A stretch of DNA of 64,000 bases from Serripes groenlandicus (lineage: Eukaryota > Mollusca > Bivalvia > Cardiida > Cardiidae): NCBI GenBank assembly GCA_031761405.1, contig JASEVX010000097.1, forward strand, positions 310,001-374,000. Direction: 5' to 3'. A program made the position numbers and the translations under genes. Below, piece by piece: positions 44,687 to 56,706 of the stretch (positions within the stretch are counted from its first letter, which is position 1; each line of letters begins with the position of its first letter). The notes below the pieces were generated by a model, which saw only the letters and a program-made list of their open reading frames with translations, searched no databases and was not told the DNA's origin.

Positions 44687-44912
44687 TAACCCTTTCCCAA
44701 ATACAACAAATCTGTAGCAGACGACTTTGAAAACATCTTATCAAAAAATATGAAAAATCTCCATTAATGATAGAATTATTCAATAGACTTGAAAACATTG
44801 GGGCAAATGGTGACATTGCTCATTATGAGGTATTTTCACCTTTGTACAAATGTTTTCGAAAGTCGTCTGCTGCAGAGGCGTCCGAAAGAGTCTATATATG
44901 CCACAAAGGGTT
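44687..44912. mobile_element. TTAACCCTTT-type MITE, full length
   Basis: ATTAACCCTTTCCCAAATAC, CTGTAGCAGACGACTTTG, GAAAACATTGGGGCAAATGG, GTCGTCTGCTGCAGAGGCG and CCACAAAGGGTT. Confidence 0.75.
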
Positions 44913-45089
44913 CACATATTTAGAAACAGAGGTTGTTGTTTTTAAATAATTGTGATTACAGCATCTGTCATCGTTCGCCATTGGCCATTCTTTCTCAACG
45001 TTATTTTCGCGACACCATTTCTCCCGTGACCTTGTCAATGTTTTCTTTAATCAGAGGCATCTTAAAACCCCGTACTTAACCATTTAAAA

Positions 45090-45262
45090 CTTCCAATAAA
45101 TCTGCAGCAGGCGACTTGTAAAACATATATGAAAAAACATACAGGGAAAACTGTTGAAATGATATAAAGGTAAGTATGAATACTGAATAGAGTTGAAAAC
45201 ATTGTGGCGGAAGGAGAAACTTCTTCTTTCGCCTTAATGATTTCGAAGTCTATATGAGGCAA
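45090..45262. mobile_element. TTAACCCTTT-type MITE, decayed
   Basis: CTTCCAATAAATCTGCAGC..GGCGACTTG, then GTTGAAAACATTGTGGCGG and TTCGAAGTCTATATGAGG. Confidence 0.55.
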
Positions 45263-45309
45263 CTTTAGACGATTAATATTAATTTCTCTCGGTCTCTCTT
45301 TTTCTGGAT

Positions 45310-45990
45310 TCCAAACGTTCACCCCGCTTTCAAAGGGTTGGAGACGAAGGTATGTGGATCTGCGTTCACCCCGCTCTCAAAGGGTTGTAAATGAAGTTGT
45401 GGATAACAAGCATTCACCCAGCTCTCAAAAGGTTGGAAACGAAGTTCTGGATTCCAAACGTTCACCCTACTCCCAAAGGGTTAGAAACGATGTACTGAAT
45501 TCCAAACGTTCACCCTGCTCTCAAAGGGTTAGAAACGAAAGTGTGGATCCCAAACGTTCAACCTGCTCTCAAAGGGTTTGAAATGAAGTTCTGGATCACA
45601 AGCATTCACCCAGCTCTCAAAAGGTTGGAAACGAAGTTCTGGATTCCAAACGTTCACCCTGCTCTCAAAGGGTTAGAAACGAAGTACTGAATTCCAAACG
45701 TTCACCATGCTCTCAAAGGGTTAGAAACGAAATTGTGGATCCCAAACGTTCAACCTGCTCTCAAAGGGTTTGAAATGAAGTTCTGGATCACAAGCATTCA
45801 CCCCGCTCTCAAAGGGTTGGAAACGAAGTTCGGAATTTACAAACGTTTACCCTGCTCTCAAAGGGTTAGAAACGAAATGTTGGATCCCAAACGTTCACCC
45901 CATTCCCAAAATGTTGGAAACGAACTATTGGATCCCAAACGTTCACTCCACTCCCAAAATGTTGGAAACGAACTTTTAGATCAAAGTACG
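45310..45990 (+). repeat. Minisatellite, unit about 45 bp, about 15 copies
   Basis: Unit: CCAAACGTTCACCCTGCTCTC then AAAGGGTTNGAAACGAAGTTCTGGATT. A 45-bp unit keeps one plus-strand frame open over long stretches (45,354-45,581 and 45,733-46,008), giving 15-residue repeats such as KRSPCSQRVRNEVLD. No start context or neighbouring exon suggests a gene. Confidence 0.85.
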
Positions 45991-46014
45991 AAATTCGAAG
46001 GTTTGTGAAATGTA

Positions 46015-46500
46015 ATGGCACTCTGGATTGCTCAGCATACTTAACCCTTCCCCATATAAAACAAATCCGCAGCAGACGACTTTGAAAACATCATTTGAGT
46101 ATGTTTTCCGTTTGTCAGAATTTTTCAAAATTCGTCTGCTGCAGTTAAATATGTGGGATTCAGAAACGGGAGTGCAGGGTTCGATTCCAAGACGAGGCGG
46201 TCTTAAAAGTGGCCACTATCGGGGTTGCTGTTGAAACGACAAAAACTCCGATGCTATAAATGACCGGTTCTTTAAAATTAAAAGTATTGGCGTCAAGTGT
46301 AGATCCAGGTCATTCGCGCTGTCTGATCCGGCATTGCACCTTTTGCCAAAGATTTCAACAAACTTCTGTAAAACAGTATCCATTTCGATCCATAACATGG
46401 ATGATGCGAACAGTGGCCTTTATCAACATGTGAAATAATTGGTACTCGCAGAGACTTGATGAAATAAACAAGATATGGATGGTTAGGGTAAATAAAAAGC
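46015..46500. repeat. Second copy of the 640-1,560 block
   Basis: GCACTCTGGATTGCTCAGCA, a MITE at 46,043-46,146, a SINE head remnant (GGGTTCGATTCC), then GTGGCCACTATCGGGGTTGC to TTAGGGTAAATAAAAAG match the first block in order. 46,501-46,911 shows nothing recognisable. Confidence 0.65.
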
Positions 46501-46911
46501 AAGATACATCTGTTGCACTAAAATCAAACAAGAATATAAACATATGTTGACGGCGGCATCCCATCAGGACTAGGTCCTTTTTTAGAGTTGTCAAGCATTT
46601 GTTTCGAGAAACTTTTAGCTGTTTTGTCCAGTTTCCCCGGTGTTAACGGTACCTATGTAAGCGTGGAGTCGATGGTTCAAACCCCCAATGACGATGATGA
46701 GATATGGTCGGTTGCCAAGAAGCCGGGCTAGTTAGATGATGGTAGCGAAGTCAACGCCTACTTGACGAAAAGGTTGAGATTCGTATAAGAATTGTGCTCA
46801 TGGTTTTATTGCCACCTTATCAGAAATGACAAATCCTTAGTTTAAACGTATCTATTTTACATCGATTGCGAAAGAAGCTTTAAGCTCATATTAGTCACGC
46901 TCGATTAGTCA

Positions 46912-47113
46912 CGCTCCCTCATACGACAATTCTGCAGCAGACGACTTTGAACATAATTTGTCAACATAGAAAATCTCTATCATTGAATGGATAATTTATG
47001 ACTAAAAATGGAAAACACTGTGGCAAAAGGAGAAATTGCTTAATATGTCAATGTTTTCAAAAGTCGTCTGTTGTAAATGCGTCTAATCGCGGCTATAAGT
47101 GGGAAAGGGTTAA
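46912..47113. mobile_element. TTAACCCTTT-type MITE, full length
   Basis: CTCCCTCATACGACAATTC, GCAGCAGACGACTTTGAAC, GTGGCAAAAGGAGAAATTGC, GTCGTCTGTTG and GTGGGAAAGGGTTAA. Confidence 0.75.
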
Positions 47114-47159
47114 ACAAATGACTAAACATATTTGTAATTTGATCATAAATTTTGTCAAT

Positions 47160-48270
47160 ACCTTTCATTTGTACATACGGGTACTTGCCCAAACCGGAAG
47201 TTGGCCTCGGAAAACCATTGAACCGTGTATTTTAAATATTAGACACAAGAATCAAAACAAAAGAATGCCAGACTCTCACCCGGGATATATTTATTTTATT
47301 AACTTCAAATACACGGGTAGCAAAGTATACAGAAACGAAATGTCACATTTGCACAAATTGAAAACAAGTTACAAAATGACTTAAATTGTATACCTCAAAG
47401 TGATCATTTCACAATCAAATTGTAATGTATTTTATATGTATTTGTTCATCGTTGCCTCTCTACTTGTAAACTTGTTAAAAGTGTTGTATTTACTTATAAC
47501 AAATAAATTCTGTATTCTGTATTCTGTATTCTGTATACAGAAATGGTGTAAAATAAATAACATGTTACTACACCCATTAAAGACCAAGTGTGTGACAATT
47601 GAATATCCCTATCATTTGAGATATACTCAAACACTTAATTTGTGCTTGAATGGTGCAATGTTAAAAATGTTACCACACAGAAAAATACTTGGCGTATACG
47701 TTAATAACAAATTAAACAGGATAGTGCAAACTGATAACGTTTGTAAAAAGATGAATAATAAGATTTCACCCTGAAACATTTTCCTATTTCATGAAGGCTA
47801 TGTTTAATAATGCTTATATATTACCAATTATAGATTACTATTGTTCGGTCTGGGGTAAAGGATCTAATCGTCATAATTGCCAAAATCATACTTAAACAAA
47901 CGACAAAAACTCATTCAGTTGAACATTTCAAAGAAATAAAAAGGCTTAAATTTGCTGATCGATATAAGTATCATACAGCTGTCCTTATTTATGAAACTAT
48001 GAATAATATGGTACCATCATACATGACAGATATGATACATTTTTCTGAAAATAAAACCCATAGGCTGCGATCAATATCAAATAAGGATCTTGCTTTAAAA
48101 GATATTCTTCGTACCAATTGTATGAAGAACTCATTCACATATTATAGTAAATGTATATGGAATTATATCCCATGTGACATACAAGCATCGCTAAGGGTTA
48201 AAACATATAAGGAAAAATTAAAAATGTTAACTGCAGTCTTGAGTATTACCTATTTGAATTATTAGTCGCC
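47160..48270 (+). pseudogene. Non-LTR retrotransposon fragment, RT C-terminal region
   Basis: Open segments 47,400-47,774 and 47,999-48,265 encode an RT thumb (KTKCVTIEYPYH, then KILGVYVNNKL) and a C-terminal domain (MNNMVPSYMTDMIHFSENK ... WNYIPCDIQASL ... YKEKLK). They are separated by frame breaks near 47,775-47,900. Same family as 10,346-11,870. It is 5' truncated and no endonuclease is seen. Confidence 0.75.
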
Positions 48271-49602
48271 GGGCAGAAGCCCGCGACTTATTTTTAATAG
48301 CTTTTCGGAAATGACATGGGTGGACGAGTTATTATTAGAAAAAAACAAATTTAAATGTCTTGAACATATTGTAGTACAATTGTGTTTGTTTAAAAACACT
48401 TAGTTATGACACATCTAAAATGAAATAAATAATCCGATGTTTTCAGTATTTGCAGTTTAAATACAGTTTATTTATTTTGACTCGCATTTATGTTTTTTTT
48501 GTCTTATTTATGAAGTCCCTGTTAGACTTGCTGCAGACTGTTATGTGTCATTATCGAGATAAAAATCACGTCGAATTCACCTTTTAATAGCAATTTTAAC
48601 TTACTGAATGTTATTTTCATGTTCAAAGAGATGTCCTGATTTGTGTAGAATTCATTTGATAATGTTAATCCATGTATATCTAAAATAGGAACTGTTTCTA
48701 AGCGTCACAATTTGCAACATTCCGCAGCGACAGATTAATCAAACAACGATTTAAAACACGGTATAAAAATTCTTTTTTATACTTCTTTCGAAAACGTACA
48801 AATAAATACCGTATTTTTTATGAATAATATTATGTTTGAAAGAAAAATGATTAAATGCCAACCCCAACAAACATTGCTCAGGTACAATATTCTAAAAAAG
48901 CGCGTCATTTCGCGTTAAATATTCGCTGCGGAACGTGATAATTGTGACGTCAGCGCATGGCGGTAAGGACAACTGCACATTTCCAAATATAATGAACATT
49001 AAGCTTAAAATCGCCGGCGTATTTGTCGGTTGGCAAATATTGATGTGGTGGATCACGAGAAAAATCATTTATGAACCTGTCTCTACCTGGGACCAGGTCG
49101 TTTTAGACGTTTTTCTGCTGAAATTATAGCCCGAATCGAGCAAGGGGGTAAAATGCCGTTGCACACCTTGTCATATTACACTATATGGACGTATAGAGGA
49201 CCCAAATTACCATTACGATCATTTTTATCAAAGCGTATAGACAATAAAGAGAGACTTTTTTAACGACGTATTGTGTGATTTTCCGCATTTTTTGCTGTAA
49301 TAGAAATTCGGACGCCTGTGGTCAGACAATGACAATACGTCCGATGTATTAAATTTACCGAATACGGAATTATACATTTTTCAAGATAAATTTTTTATCA
49401 CATGACAATATTTGTATCCGATTTAATATACCTGTTACGTATTTCTTTTTATCATGCAATGAGCAGATTACGTGACGTATAACACTGGTATGATAAACCT
49501 TTTGTTTACATGTCTACTGGTATGATAAACTTTTATCTTTATCAGTCTACTTATTTTTAGAAATGACGTAATCGCTGGAACTACTTTTTCTGAAATATAA
49601 AT
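48271..49602. other. Intergenic, unnamed repeats
   Basis: 48,350-48,540 recurs at 57,789-57,960 (AATTGTGTTTGTTTAAAAAC, TGACTCGCATTTATG). 49,380-49,450 recurs near 29,680. No gene. Confidence 0.5.
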
Positions 49603-49766
49603 GAGCCGTTCCACCAGAAAACTATCGAACCGGATCAGCCTCAGCATGCCGCGCAGGCTAACCCGGACATACACGTTTCGCCTCCTGTGGATTTTCTGTT
49701 TAAGGAATCATTGATCAATAGCTCTATCCCCCTGAGACGGAAAGTGTCGGACCGGATTAGCCTGCG
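49603..49766. mobile_element. Foldback element (GAGCCGTTCC family), truncated right
   Basis: GAGCCGTTCCACCAGAAAAC, CATGCCGCGCAGGCTAACC, TTTCTGTTTAAGGAATCATT, CCCTGAGACGGAAAGTGTCG; it breaks off at GATTAGCCTGCG. Confidence 0.7.
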
Positions 49767-50887
49767 ATAGTATAGCAGTCAAAGCAATGAACAAACATAA
49801 AATAAAAATCAGAAATAAAGTTATTATTGTTTTAATTACAACAAATTTTACAATGCAAATTACAAATCGAAAAGAATATCGTTATATAAATCACACGGGA
49901 TCTGCATGTTCAGTCTTACTTGATGAACTGTCTTTCTTCGTTGAAAATGTAGCATACATAGACCTGTTTATTCTCACATGATCAGTTAATAGGTAACCTT
50001 GTTTAAATACAATCTGAAGCGCGTTATGTCCTATTTCTGTTTCCACAAGTCATCGAAATGCACTTAAATGACTCCACGATAAACGACAAATGTTTAATTT
50101 CTATCGTCAGTATGTGTTGTGTTCTACCACGATAAAGGGTTTTCGAACAGCCTCATCTACCCTTGGATTCCTCTTTCATACAGCAGATCCGACAGAAAAT
50201 CATTATGCATTCGAGATTTCTAGAAAATGTTTCTTCTTGTTGAACTTTATCATTTACGTACAGCAAGTGTTTAAATGATCATTCTTAAAACTAAAAGTTT
50301 TGTAACGTGTCTTCGACATGTCTACCCACAACAGTGACGGTATCCTTTTCCAAAAATGAATGTCTCTAATCTAAACGACGACTAAGTCTAAGCATCACAT
50401 TTGTCTCACTTGTCTTGAATGTAGTTATCTGTATTTAAACTTCGAGTATTACTTGAACTTCCATAGCCTGAACTAACTTTATCCATTGACTTTTAGATCC
50501 AACACAACTATTCATTTTCAAAACACGGCGGTTGACATACATGTTGACCTATCTTGTGTACTGAAGCGACGGCCAATCCGCAATACTTACACTTCTACTA
50601 AGAATATGTTCGAGTTAATATTGCCATTTTAAGGTATTATGTCACACGAGATATACAAGTTAAGTAGTAATAATCGAGAAATATGGAGTTGAAGTCGGAA
50701 CTATTTAGCTTCCGTATGTCGTGTGTACACAATGTAATTCGGCTCGGATTATTGCACGCGCGTGACATCATTCTATTTTAGGTGAGGTCATTCAAGGAAT
50801 GGACTTTTGTAATAATGTTATTTATTCAAACTAGTTTAAATGAATGTAGATTGACCTGAAAACATAATTTTACATGCAAGATAAATA
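49767..50887. other. Intergenic, nothing recognised
   Basis: AT-rich with no conserved frame or known repeat end. Confidence 0.4.
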
Positions 50888-51043
50888 GAATATTACGTCC
50901 CTGACTTTCGATATGAACTTTATCAGACTCGGCTGTGAGAAAGGATAATTGTCTCGCCAAAGGCTCGCCAATTATCAATTCTCCCAACCTCGTCAGATAA
51001 AGTTCATATCTTACGTCAGGGACATAATATTCTCTATATATAT
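50888..51043. mobile_element. Palindromic MITE
   Basis: AGAATATTACGTCCCTGAC and ATATGAACTTTATC at the left are inverse to GATAAAGTTCATATCTTACG and GTCAGGGACATAATATTCT at the right, with GATAATTG / CAATTATC near the centre. About 156 bp. 51,044-51,459 shows nothing but a TGACGTCA-rich stretch near 51,083-51,113. Confidence 0.7.
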
Positions 51044-51459
51044 CGTGTGTAATATAACATGACCGAATAATAGGAAAATGACGTCACGTCAGCGGTTTGA
51101 CGTCACAATGTTAGTCCCTTTTTGCGCCAAAACTCGTAAATTTCATCTAGAAATATTGTAAACGTTAAGTACATTTTATCGAAATACGCCTCAGAAGTCA
51201 CTTTATGTGATTAATAGAATATCTCATGAGTGTTTATTTATTATCACTTTTAATAAACTCCTTAACTAAGCTGAATATGACCTCGGCATAATTATTGGCG
51301 GCATTGTTATACGGTTTACTGACGAAATTAAAAAAGCTTTGGAAAACCCGATTTATATTTAGATCCTATACATATCAGTTTTTGTGAAAATAAAGATAAC
51401 ATTCCATTATAAGGAAAAAAGTAGTTCCGGCATACCTATATCACTCACAGTGTGGATGA

Positions 51460-52288
51460 TATGGATTTGTTTTGTGTACATCAAATATACATCTTAATAA
51501 TAAAGCCTTCTTTAAATATAGATATTATTATTATTATTATTACATATTATTAAAAAGAACAATAAAACACGACAGGGCGATTCAAATATTCAACAACGTA
51601 GTATTATATATAGACAGAGAGAACACTACGTTAAACCACAACAACGCAGATGTGTAGCCCTCTACCTGTCTGTTTTATTTGTGGCGTCCCACGAGAAAAC
51701 CAACATGATTGTCTCTGCGTAAAGTGTCGTCTCGGATTGGACTAAGCATGCCACGCAGGCTAAGACGGAATGTGTCAGCCCGGATTAGCCTGCGCGGACA
51801 GGGTCGATACATTACGCAGAATCTATAATGTTGTTGTTATCATGGAACGGCTCATTTGTGGCGAGACACATTTGACTGTAAAAAGAATGATTAACTTGGT
51901 TTTATATTTATCTATGTGTAATACACGTATTATGGCATAATCGGACCAAACTACTTTACTGTGCGTATATTGGATCTGACACCCACACATAAAAGGTCGT
52001 CTAAAATGACCCTAAATATTTTAAAATTCATTATCAGGTTCTCATTTTTTGTCCAATAAAACCGCACGATACAACCAACGTGCGGCCGTCACCGCTTATC
52101 TACATCGGATTGTTATATGGGTTATCTCCCCTGTTAGTACCTTACGATTTTATTGGTGACCGTTTGATTGCCTGACGCAATGTTCAATCTGAGACGATTT
52201 ATAATAGACAGTCATCAGATCTAAACGAGCTGCCTATTGCTTCGAAATTTAGATTTTGGTTTTTAATGAGGTTGATTACGACAATTAA
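51460..52288. repeat. Third copy of the receptor 3' flanking block, truncated
   Basis: Matches 12,120-12,950 up to GGTTGATTACGACAATTAA, then is replaced by retrotransposon sequence. It contains a foldback element at 51,687-51,853. No receptor exon follows. Confidence 0.8.
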
Positions 52289-53733
52289 ATACCTTATGTT
52301 AAGGCTGTACCGGCTAACTAACGACAAAAACGATGTCAATCTAGGGCTGGCAGAAAACTCCCCACGGTAGAGTTTCTCAACAGCTTGTACGCATGGCTTG
52401 CTATACGTCAAAACGCATGACCTATGTTTAGACTGAACAATATATGGAATGAAATGTTTGATTGCAGTGGCAATCGCGAGCGCTTCAATTTCGCAAGGGA
52501 GCCACGTAACTTGGTGTTTTCGTAACTTAGCGCTAAAAAAGCCAGCTAGTGAAAGTCGTTTCTTGTCACGTAAAGAGTTGCGCCTATGCCGCGTCTGACA
52601 ACAGATCCATCAGTTACAATCCATAATTGGTCTGAAGCCCTTGGAAGTATTATAGCCTGATGCTTCATTATACATTTTTGAGCTTTCTCAAATTGTACAT
52701 TTAAGTCATCAGTCCACTTAAGCTTTTCCTGTGAAGGTCGGCCTGCAATTGTGTCGTCAAGTAGGGCAAGTATAGAGGAGTAATTGGGTATAACTCTTGC
52801 AAGCGCTTTGTAAGCGCAAATGAATGACCGAAGGCCATGTACCGTTTTAGGAGGTGGGCAAGAGGACAATACAGAAATGCGGTGGGCATTAGCCATTTGA
52901 CCATCCATGTCCAACCTAGAAATGTTGTTGAAGTAGGAGCGACAACAGTCTTGGAAGGTAATAATCTCAAATTGGACTTGTGCATGGCTGTAAGGACACA
53001 TTTCCAATTTGAGTATAACTCATCTGGACTGTTAGCACCAAAATTTAGGTCATCAGCCAACTTCGCAACAATGCCATCCTGAAGACAGTCACCCAGAACT
53101 CGACACAAGAGTTATTCCAATGCTATCTCAGACCCTGGCATACCCATAGCAGTGCTAGTATGGACCCTTACGCCTTTAAATGGTGTTGCAACACCACAAT
53201 ACTTCATAGAATCCTTTGAAAGTGGACTTTGGTAGAAAGCACTTGTAAGATCAGTTTTAACAATGTACTTTCAAGGAGCAATAAGGCGAAAGGTTAAATC
53301 TACATCAGGCATGAGGGATGGTTGGGGCTTACTGTACCAGCCGACATCGGCAAAATCTGTACTAATCTGTAACCGCCCTGTGTTTTCTTTTTACCAAAAA
53401 TGATGGGTTAAGATATTCAACAGCTATATTGAGGTCGTCTGGACGGCAGAAAACGCCTCGACATTCCAGTTCATCTAATTTTTGCTGTAAATGAACTAAG
53501 TTATTTCTGTTATATTGGGGTATTCTCCCTTTTCGTTGGGGAGGTTGTACAGGACCCATATTGACTTTAGCCTGAAACGGGCCGATAGCACCGTTGTAAC
53601 CTTTCTTTATGTCAGCACTGAAAACATCGTCAAACTGGTCATGTAGGGCCTGACATTCAGAGCGTGACTTGGGCGGAAGGATTTTGTCAGGATCTAAGTG
53701 GTTAGGTTGTCATCTTTCGAATGAGCCGAAGGA

Positions 53734-53754
53734 GGGGGGGGGGGGGGGGGGGGG
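53734..53754. repeat. Poly(G) run of 21
   Basis: Uninterrupted G run inside the decayed pol region. It is a likely sequencing or assembly weak point and could itself account for a frame loss. Confidence 0.9.
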
Positions 53755-54413
53755 AATAGGGAAATCCAAGCTGATTGCAGAGTTGCAACAGGGGAGGTAA
53801 GTCGTGCTTGACAAAAGAGATAATGCTTATGAAGGTTCCGAAGTGTCATTAAGTATGCGGATTCTGCCATCGACAGTCTCTATTATCTGAGGAGATGGCC
53901 AGACAGCAACAGTCGTGGCGCAATCATAACGCCTCTCAATGGCAAGAGTATCATCTGGGTGAGCATCACTTAACATGCCTACATCAGTGTATTCACCGGG
54001 CCAAACTACCGTAAAGGCAAACGGTCGGACATGACGGATGTTAGAGTTTTCAGTTTCGGATCTGAAAGCAACATATTTTCTCAAAGTCACCTATAGTAGT
54101 GAGTTCATGTTTCGAAGGTCTAACTGGGATATCATTGTATGCCATAAATGTAACACCGGCTAAGACATCAACATGGAGATTATCAACTACAAGCGCATCA
54201 AGTTTGAAGTGGGTTGTGCCCCGTGAAAACGTGATATGTGTCTCCTCGGTAATGTTAAGCGGAGTGGACCCATCTGCTTGAAGTGCATTTTGACTGGTTG
54301 AATGAATTGTTGCTCCAATATGTTTAGCAACAGAACTTTTGATAATGCTAATTTCTGCGCCAGTATCGAGCGTGACAGTTAACGCGTAATGCTTATGAAA
54401 AACGTTCATGGTA

Positions 54414-54580
54414 GGCGATTTCCTAGAACTAACTCTACGTGAAGATGGGAGTGCGGGATAATGTGTCTGCGGGACGTCATTCACGGGATAATGTGTCTGC
54501 GGACATCAGTCGCGTGCTCATATTGATCATCAGGATCATCGGTTTGGTAAATACGGCTATCCACTATGGATAGTAACGTG
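54414..54580. repeat. Segment duplicated at 55,119-55,250
   Basis: GATTTCCTAGAACTAACTC to CACTATGGATAGTAACGTG recurs in the same orientation. The copy here carries an extra internal duplication of CGGGATAATGTGTCTGCGG. Confidence 0.85.
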
Positions 54581-54989
54581 TTATTGCGGGCAATTGTTAG
54601 TTTGGTCCGCCTCTGCCTTCGGGAGTGTTTGTCTGCACACGGGTATTTCTCACGACTGATGCTGTTTCTACACTTTAACCGTATTTTCAAATCCCACGAG
54701 GTAAAACATTTGTTTCTGCTGCAATTTTTGTTAAAATTGTTTTAAAAACATATTATTGGATCAAATGCCGTATAAGATACGTTACTTTTCATTCTCTGTT
54801 AATGTTTGATTATAAAAGTTACTAATTTATTACTCGGTTAAATAGCGGAATCATTGCAAGGAGTTTTGTCTCAAGGTGAATTGGTGGGTGGGGTAAGATA
54901 AGTTTTCACGTAGGAGTATGTTTTGATGGATTAGTTGTCATGTTTTCATTGTTGATATTTGTTTGATCTCATGTTTGGTTTTATTTTTT

Positions 54990-55600
54990 TCTTGTTTCAT
55001 AATTGATTCTCCAAATTCGGCGAAACAATGCCTCCGAAGAGGAACACTGTTGGTGTTACCTCCATTCCCAAGAAAAAACCTGCACGTCTACTGGTGGAAA
55101 CAAGAAAGCTAGGTGATTTCCTAGTACTAACTCTACGTGAAGATGGGAGTGCGGGATAATGTGTCTGCGGGACGTCAGTCGCGTGCTCATATTGATCATC
55201 AGGATCATCGGTTTGGTAAATACGGCTATCCACTATGGATAGTAACGTGTTTTATGTGATAATGATGTAACTGTTAAACAAAAATATTTTCCTTAAAATC
55301 CGATTTTCTAAAACGGATTAGTACGGAGAAGGCACAACAATTAAGATTAAAGGAGGGGAAAAAGGCCTATGTCCCGTTGCAAATATTACTGAATATTTAC
55401 TAGTCTGGCCCAAAGGCAATGGTCCCTTACTTTTGCACTGGGATAAAAAGCCATTAACTAGTTACCAATTTGGGGCAGTATTGTGTAAAGCCATTAGATT
55501 AAATGGTCTTGACTATAGCAGATTTAAGACACATTCATTTAGGGCCGTTGGAGATCATCAGCTTTTAAGTCATACATTAGGAATAATATAGTAGATTAAT
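54990..55600 (+). pseudogene. Tyrosine recombinase of a mobile element, chimeric and truncated
   Basis: A start-like segment MPPKRNTVGVTSIPKKKPAR (55,028) runs into a 130-bp fragment of the neighbouring retrotransposon (55,119-55,250). Catalytic-domain sequence then resumes at about 55,290 in mixed frames: GDGTTI-like codons, then GNGPLLLHWDKKPLTSYQFG (55,410) and THSFRAVGDHQLLSHTLG with the HxxR box (about 55,535). It matches tyrosine recombinases found in mollusc mobile elements that also carry an SGNH hydrolase. It is inactive as it stands. Confidence 0.65.
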
Positions 55601-55651
55601 CATTAAAAAATAAAATAACTCTTTACATTAGATTGTACTCTTTAAAAGTCA

Positions 55652-55752
55652 CAGGGCACCAAACATAACTTTCTTTACAAGGACTTTTGTGTTATAAATT
55701 CAAAGTTTGATTGATTATCTGTCTGTATTTATGAACATGAATTGGTGCCCTG
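55652..55752. mobile_element. Very short MITE with CAGGGCACCAA ends
   Basis: CAGGGCACCAA and TTGGTGCCCTG are perfect inverted ends 101 bp apart. CAGGG ends are usual for hAT elements, but no clear 8-bp flank duplication is seen. It separates the recombinase and hydrolase parts. Confidence 0.6.
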
Positions 55753-55779
55753 GGACAGACAAGAACTAAGTAAATTGTA

Positions 55780-56440
55780 GATATCAAGCAAGTTTGGATT
55801 GTTGGGTCATCCATTGTTAGACACGCATTCGTTGAAGCTGGATCATCCCGGCCTGGAGGAGCACAGCTGTCACTAAACAGACTTAATATAGAACTATGGT
55901 GGCAAGGGTATAGCGGTTTATGTTTATACAAAATGAGAAATAAACTTGAATCTCTTGCAAAAGTTGGCTCAGTCCCAGATTAAACGGTTCTTCACTGTGG
56001 GGGTAACGACATTGGGAAACATGCTTTGAAATTATGGCGTATTGTCATCATTGAATTTTTGCAATTTATCACAAGGAAATTCCCACAAACAAAGGTAATT
56101 TGGTCTCAGATTTTGCTTCGTTCCCAGTGGCGTTACTCCTCAGATTTGAATGCAATGAATCGCTGTCGCAATAGACTCAATAATTTTGCAGCTCACAAAA
56201 TAGTTCAGTCTGGGGGTTGCTATATAAGACACCTATGTTTGGCAATTGTCACTACTAGTCTTTACGAAACTGATGGGGTACATTTAGCTAGTGTTGGGAA
56301 TGAATTATTTCTGAATCAGCTGTCTCCTGGTATTGAAGCTTTTCTTTTTGCTTTAGTTCATAATGTATGGAATGAAGTAATTAGCTGTCTGCTGGTATTG
56401 AAACATTGTGTTGTGCATAATGTAAATATTTTGCCTTAGC
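55780..56440 (+). pseudogene. SGNH/GDSL-hydrolase-like segment of the recombinase element
   Basis: QVWIVGSSIVRHAF (block I, catalytic-type Ser), then a stop at about 55,981, then LHCGGNDIG (block III, GGND) and DGVHLASVGNELF (block V Asp-x-x-His). Hydrolase domains of this type occur in some tyrosine-recombinase elements (for example Ngaro-type DIRS elements). The stop makes it a pseudogene. Confidence 0.65.
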
Positions 56441-56706
56441 CCAGGCTGCGTTTGTTTCGCTGGAGGCCAATTTAGTTGGCGGCGAACTGTGCCTTGGTAA
56501 AACCGGGCCACGTTAGGTTCGTTTGGCGGCCAGCGAAGTTGAAAGTGTTTAATGAAGTTACATATGACATTTCAGTCTCCTTCTGATACCCAGGGGAGGC
56601 TAGTTGCAATGTTGTATTTGATGCAGCCTAATTTGGGCTTGCTATTAACATTTTGAATCCATTTATTGATTTGTGTTTTCGATGCCTAATTTGGGTTTTT
56701 GTTGGG
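56441..56706. other. Junction region between inserted element and retrotransposon
   Basis: It contains a gene-poor stretch with repeated CTAATTTGGG and GGCTAG..TATTGACATTTTGA motifs, probably the 3' end of the inserted element. Confidence 0.4.

Larger units (their letters stand above)
52289..54690 (-). pseudogene. LTR retrotransposon pol remnant (protease, RT, RNase H)
   Basis: Minus-strand segments in changing frames. An aspartic-protease region has VTLDTGAEISIIKSS (about 54,380). The RT region has a start near 53,559 and an ADDL acidic motif at about 53,055. An RNase H-like start reads LWIVTDGSV (about 52,610), followed by [10 protein letters not shown] at about 52,400. Reading stops at the junction with the repeat block at about 52,289, so integrase and one LTR are missing. 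Frameshifts, an in-frame stop at 53,113 and a poly(G) run show that it is dead. The Gypsy-like domain order (protease before RT/RNase H) is established. The exact clade is not assigned. Confidence 0.8.

Noticed and set aside
45354..46008. Plus-strand open frames with a 15-residue repeat as a gene
   Set aside because: They are explained by the 45-bp minisatellite. No splice sites, start context or conserved flanks.
48935..49129. 64-codon plus frame with a hydrophobic stretch
   Set aside because: No homology recognised, and the surrounding sequence is repeat-rich.
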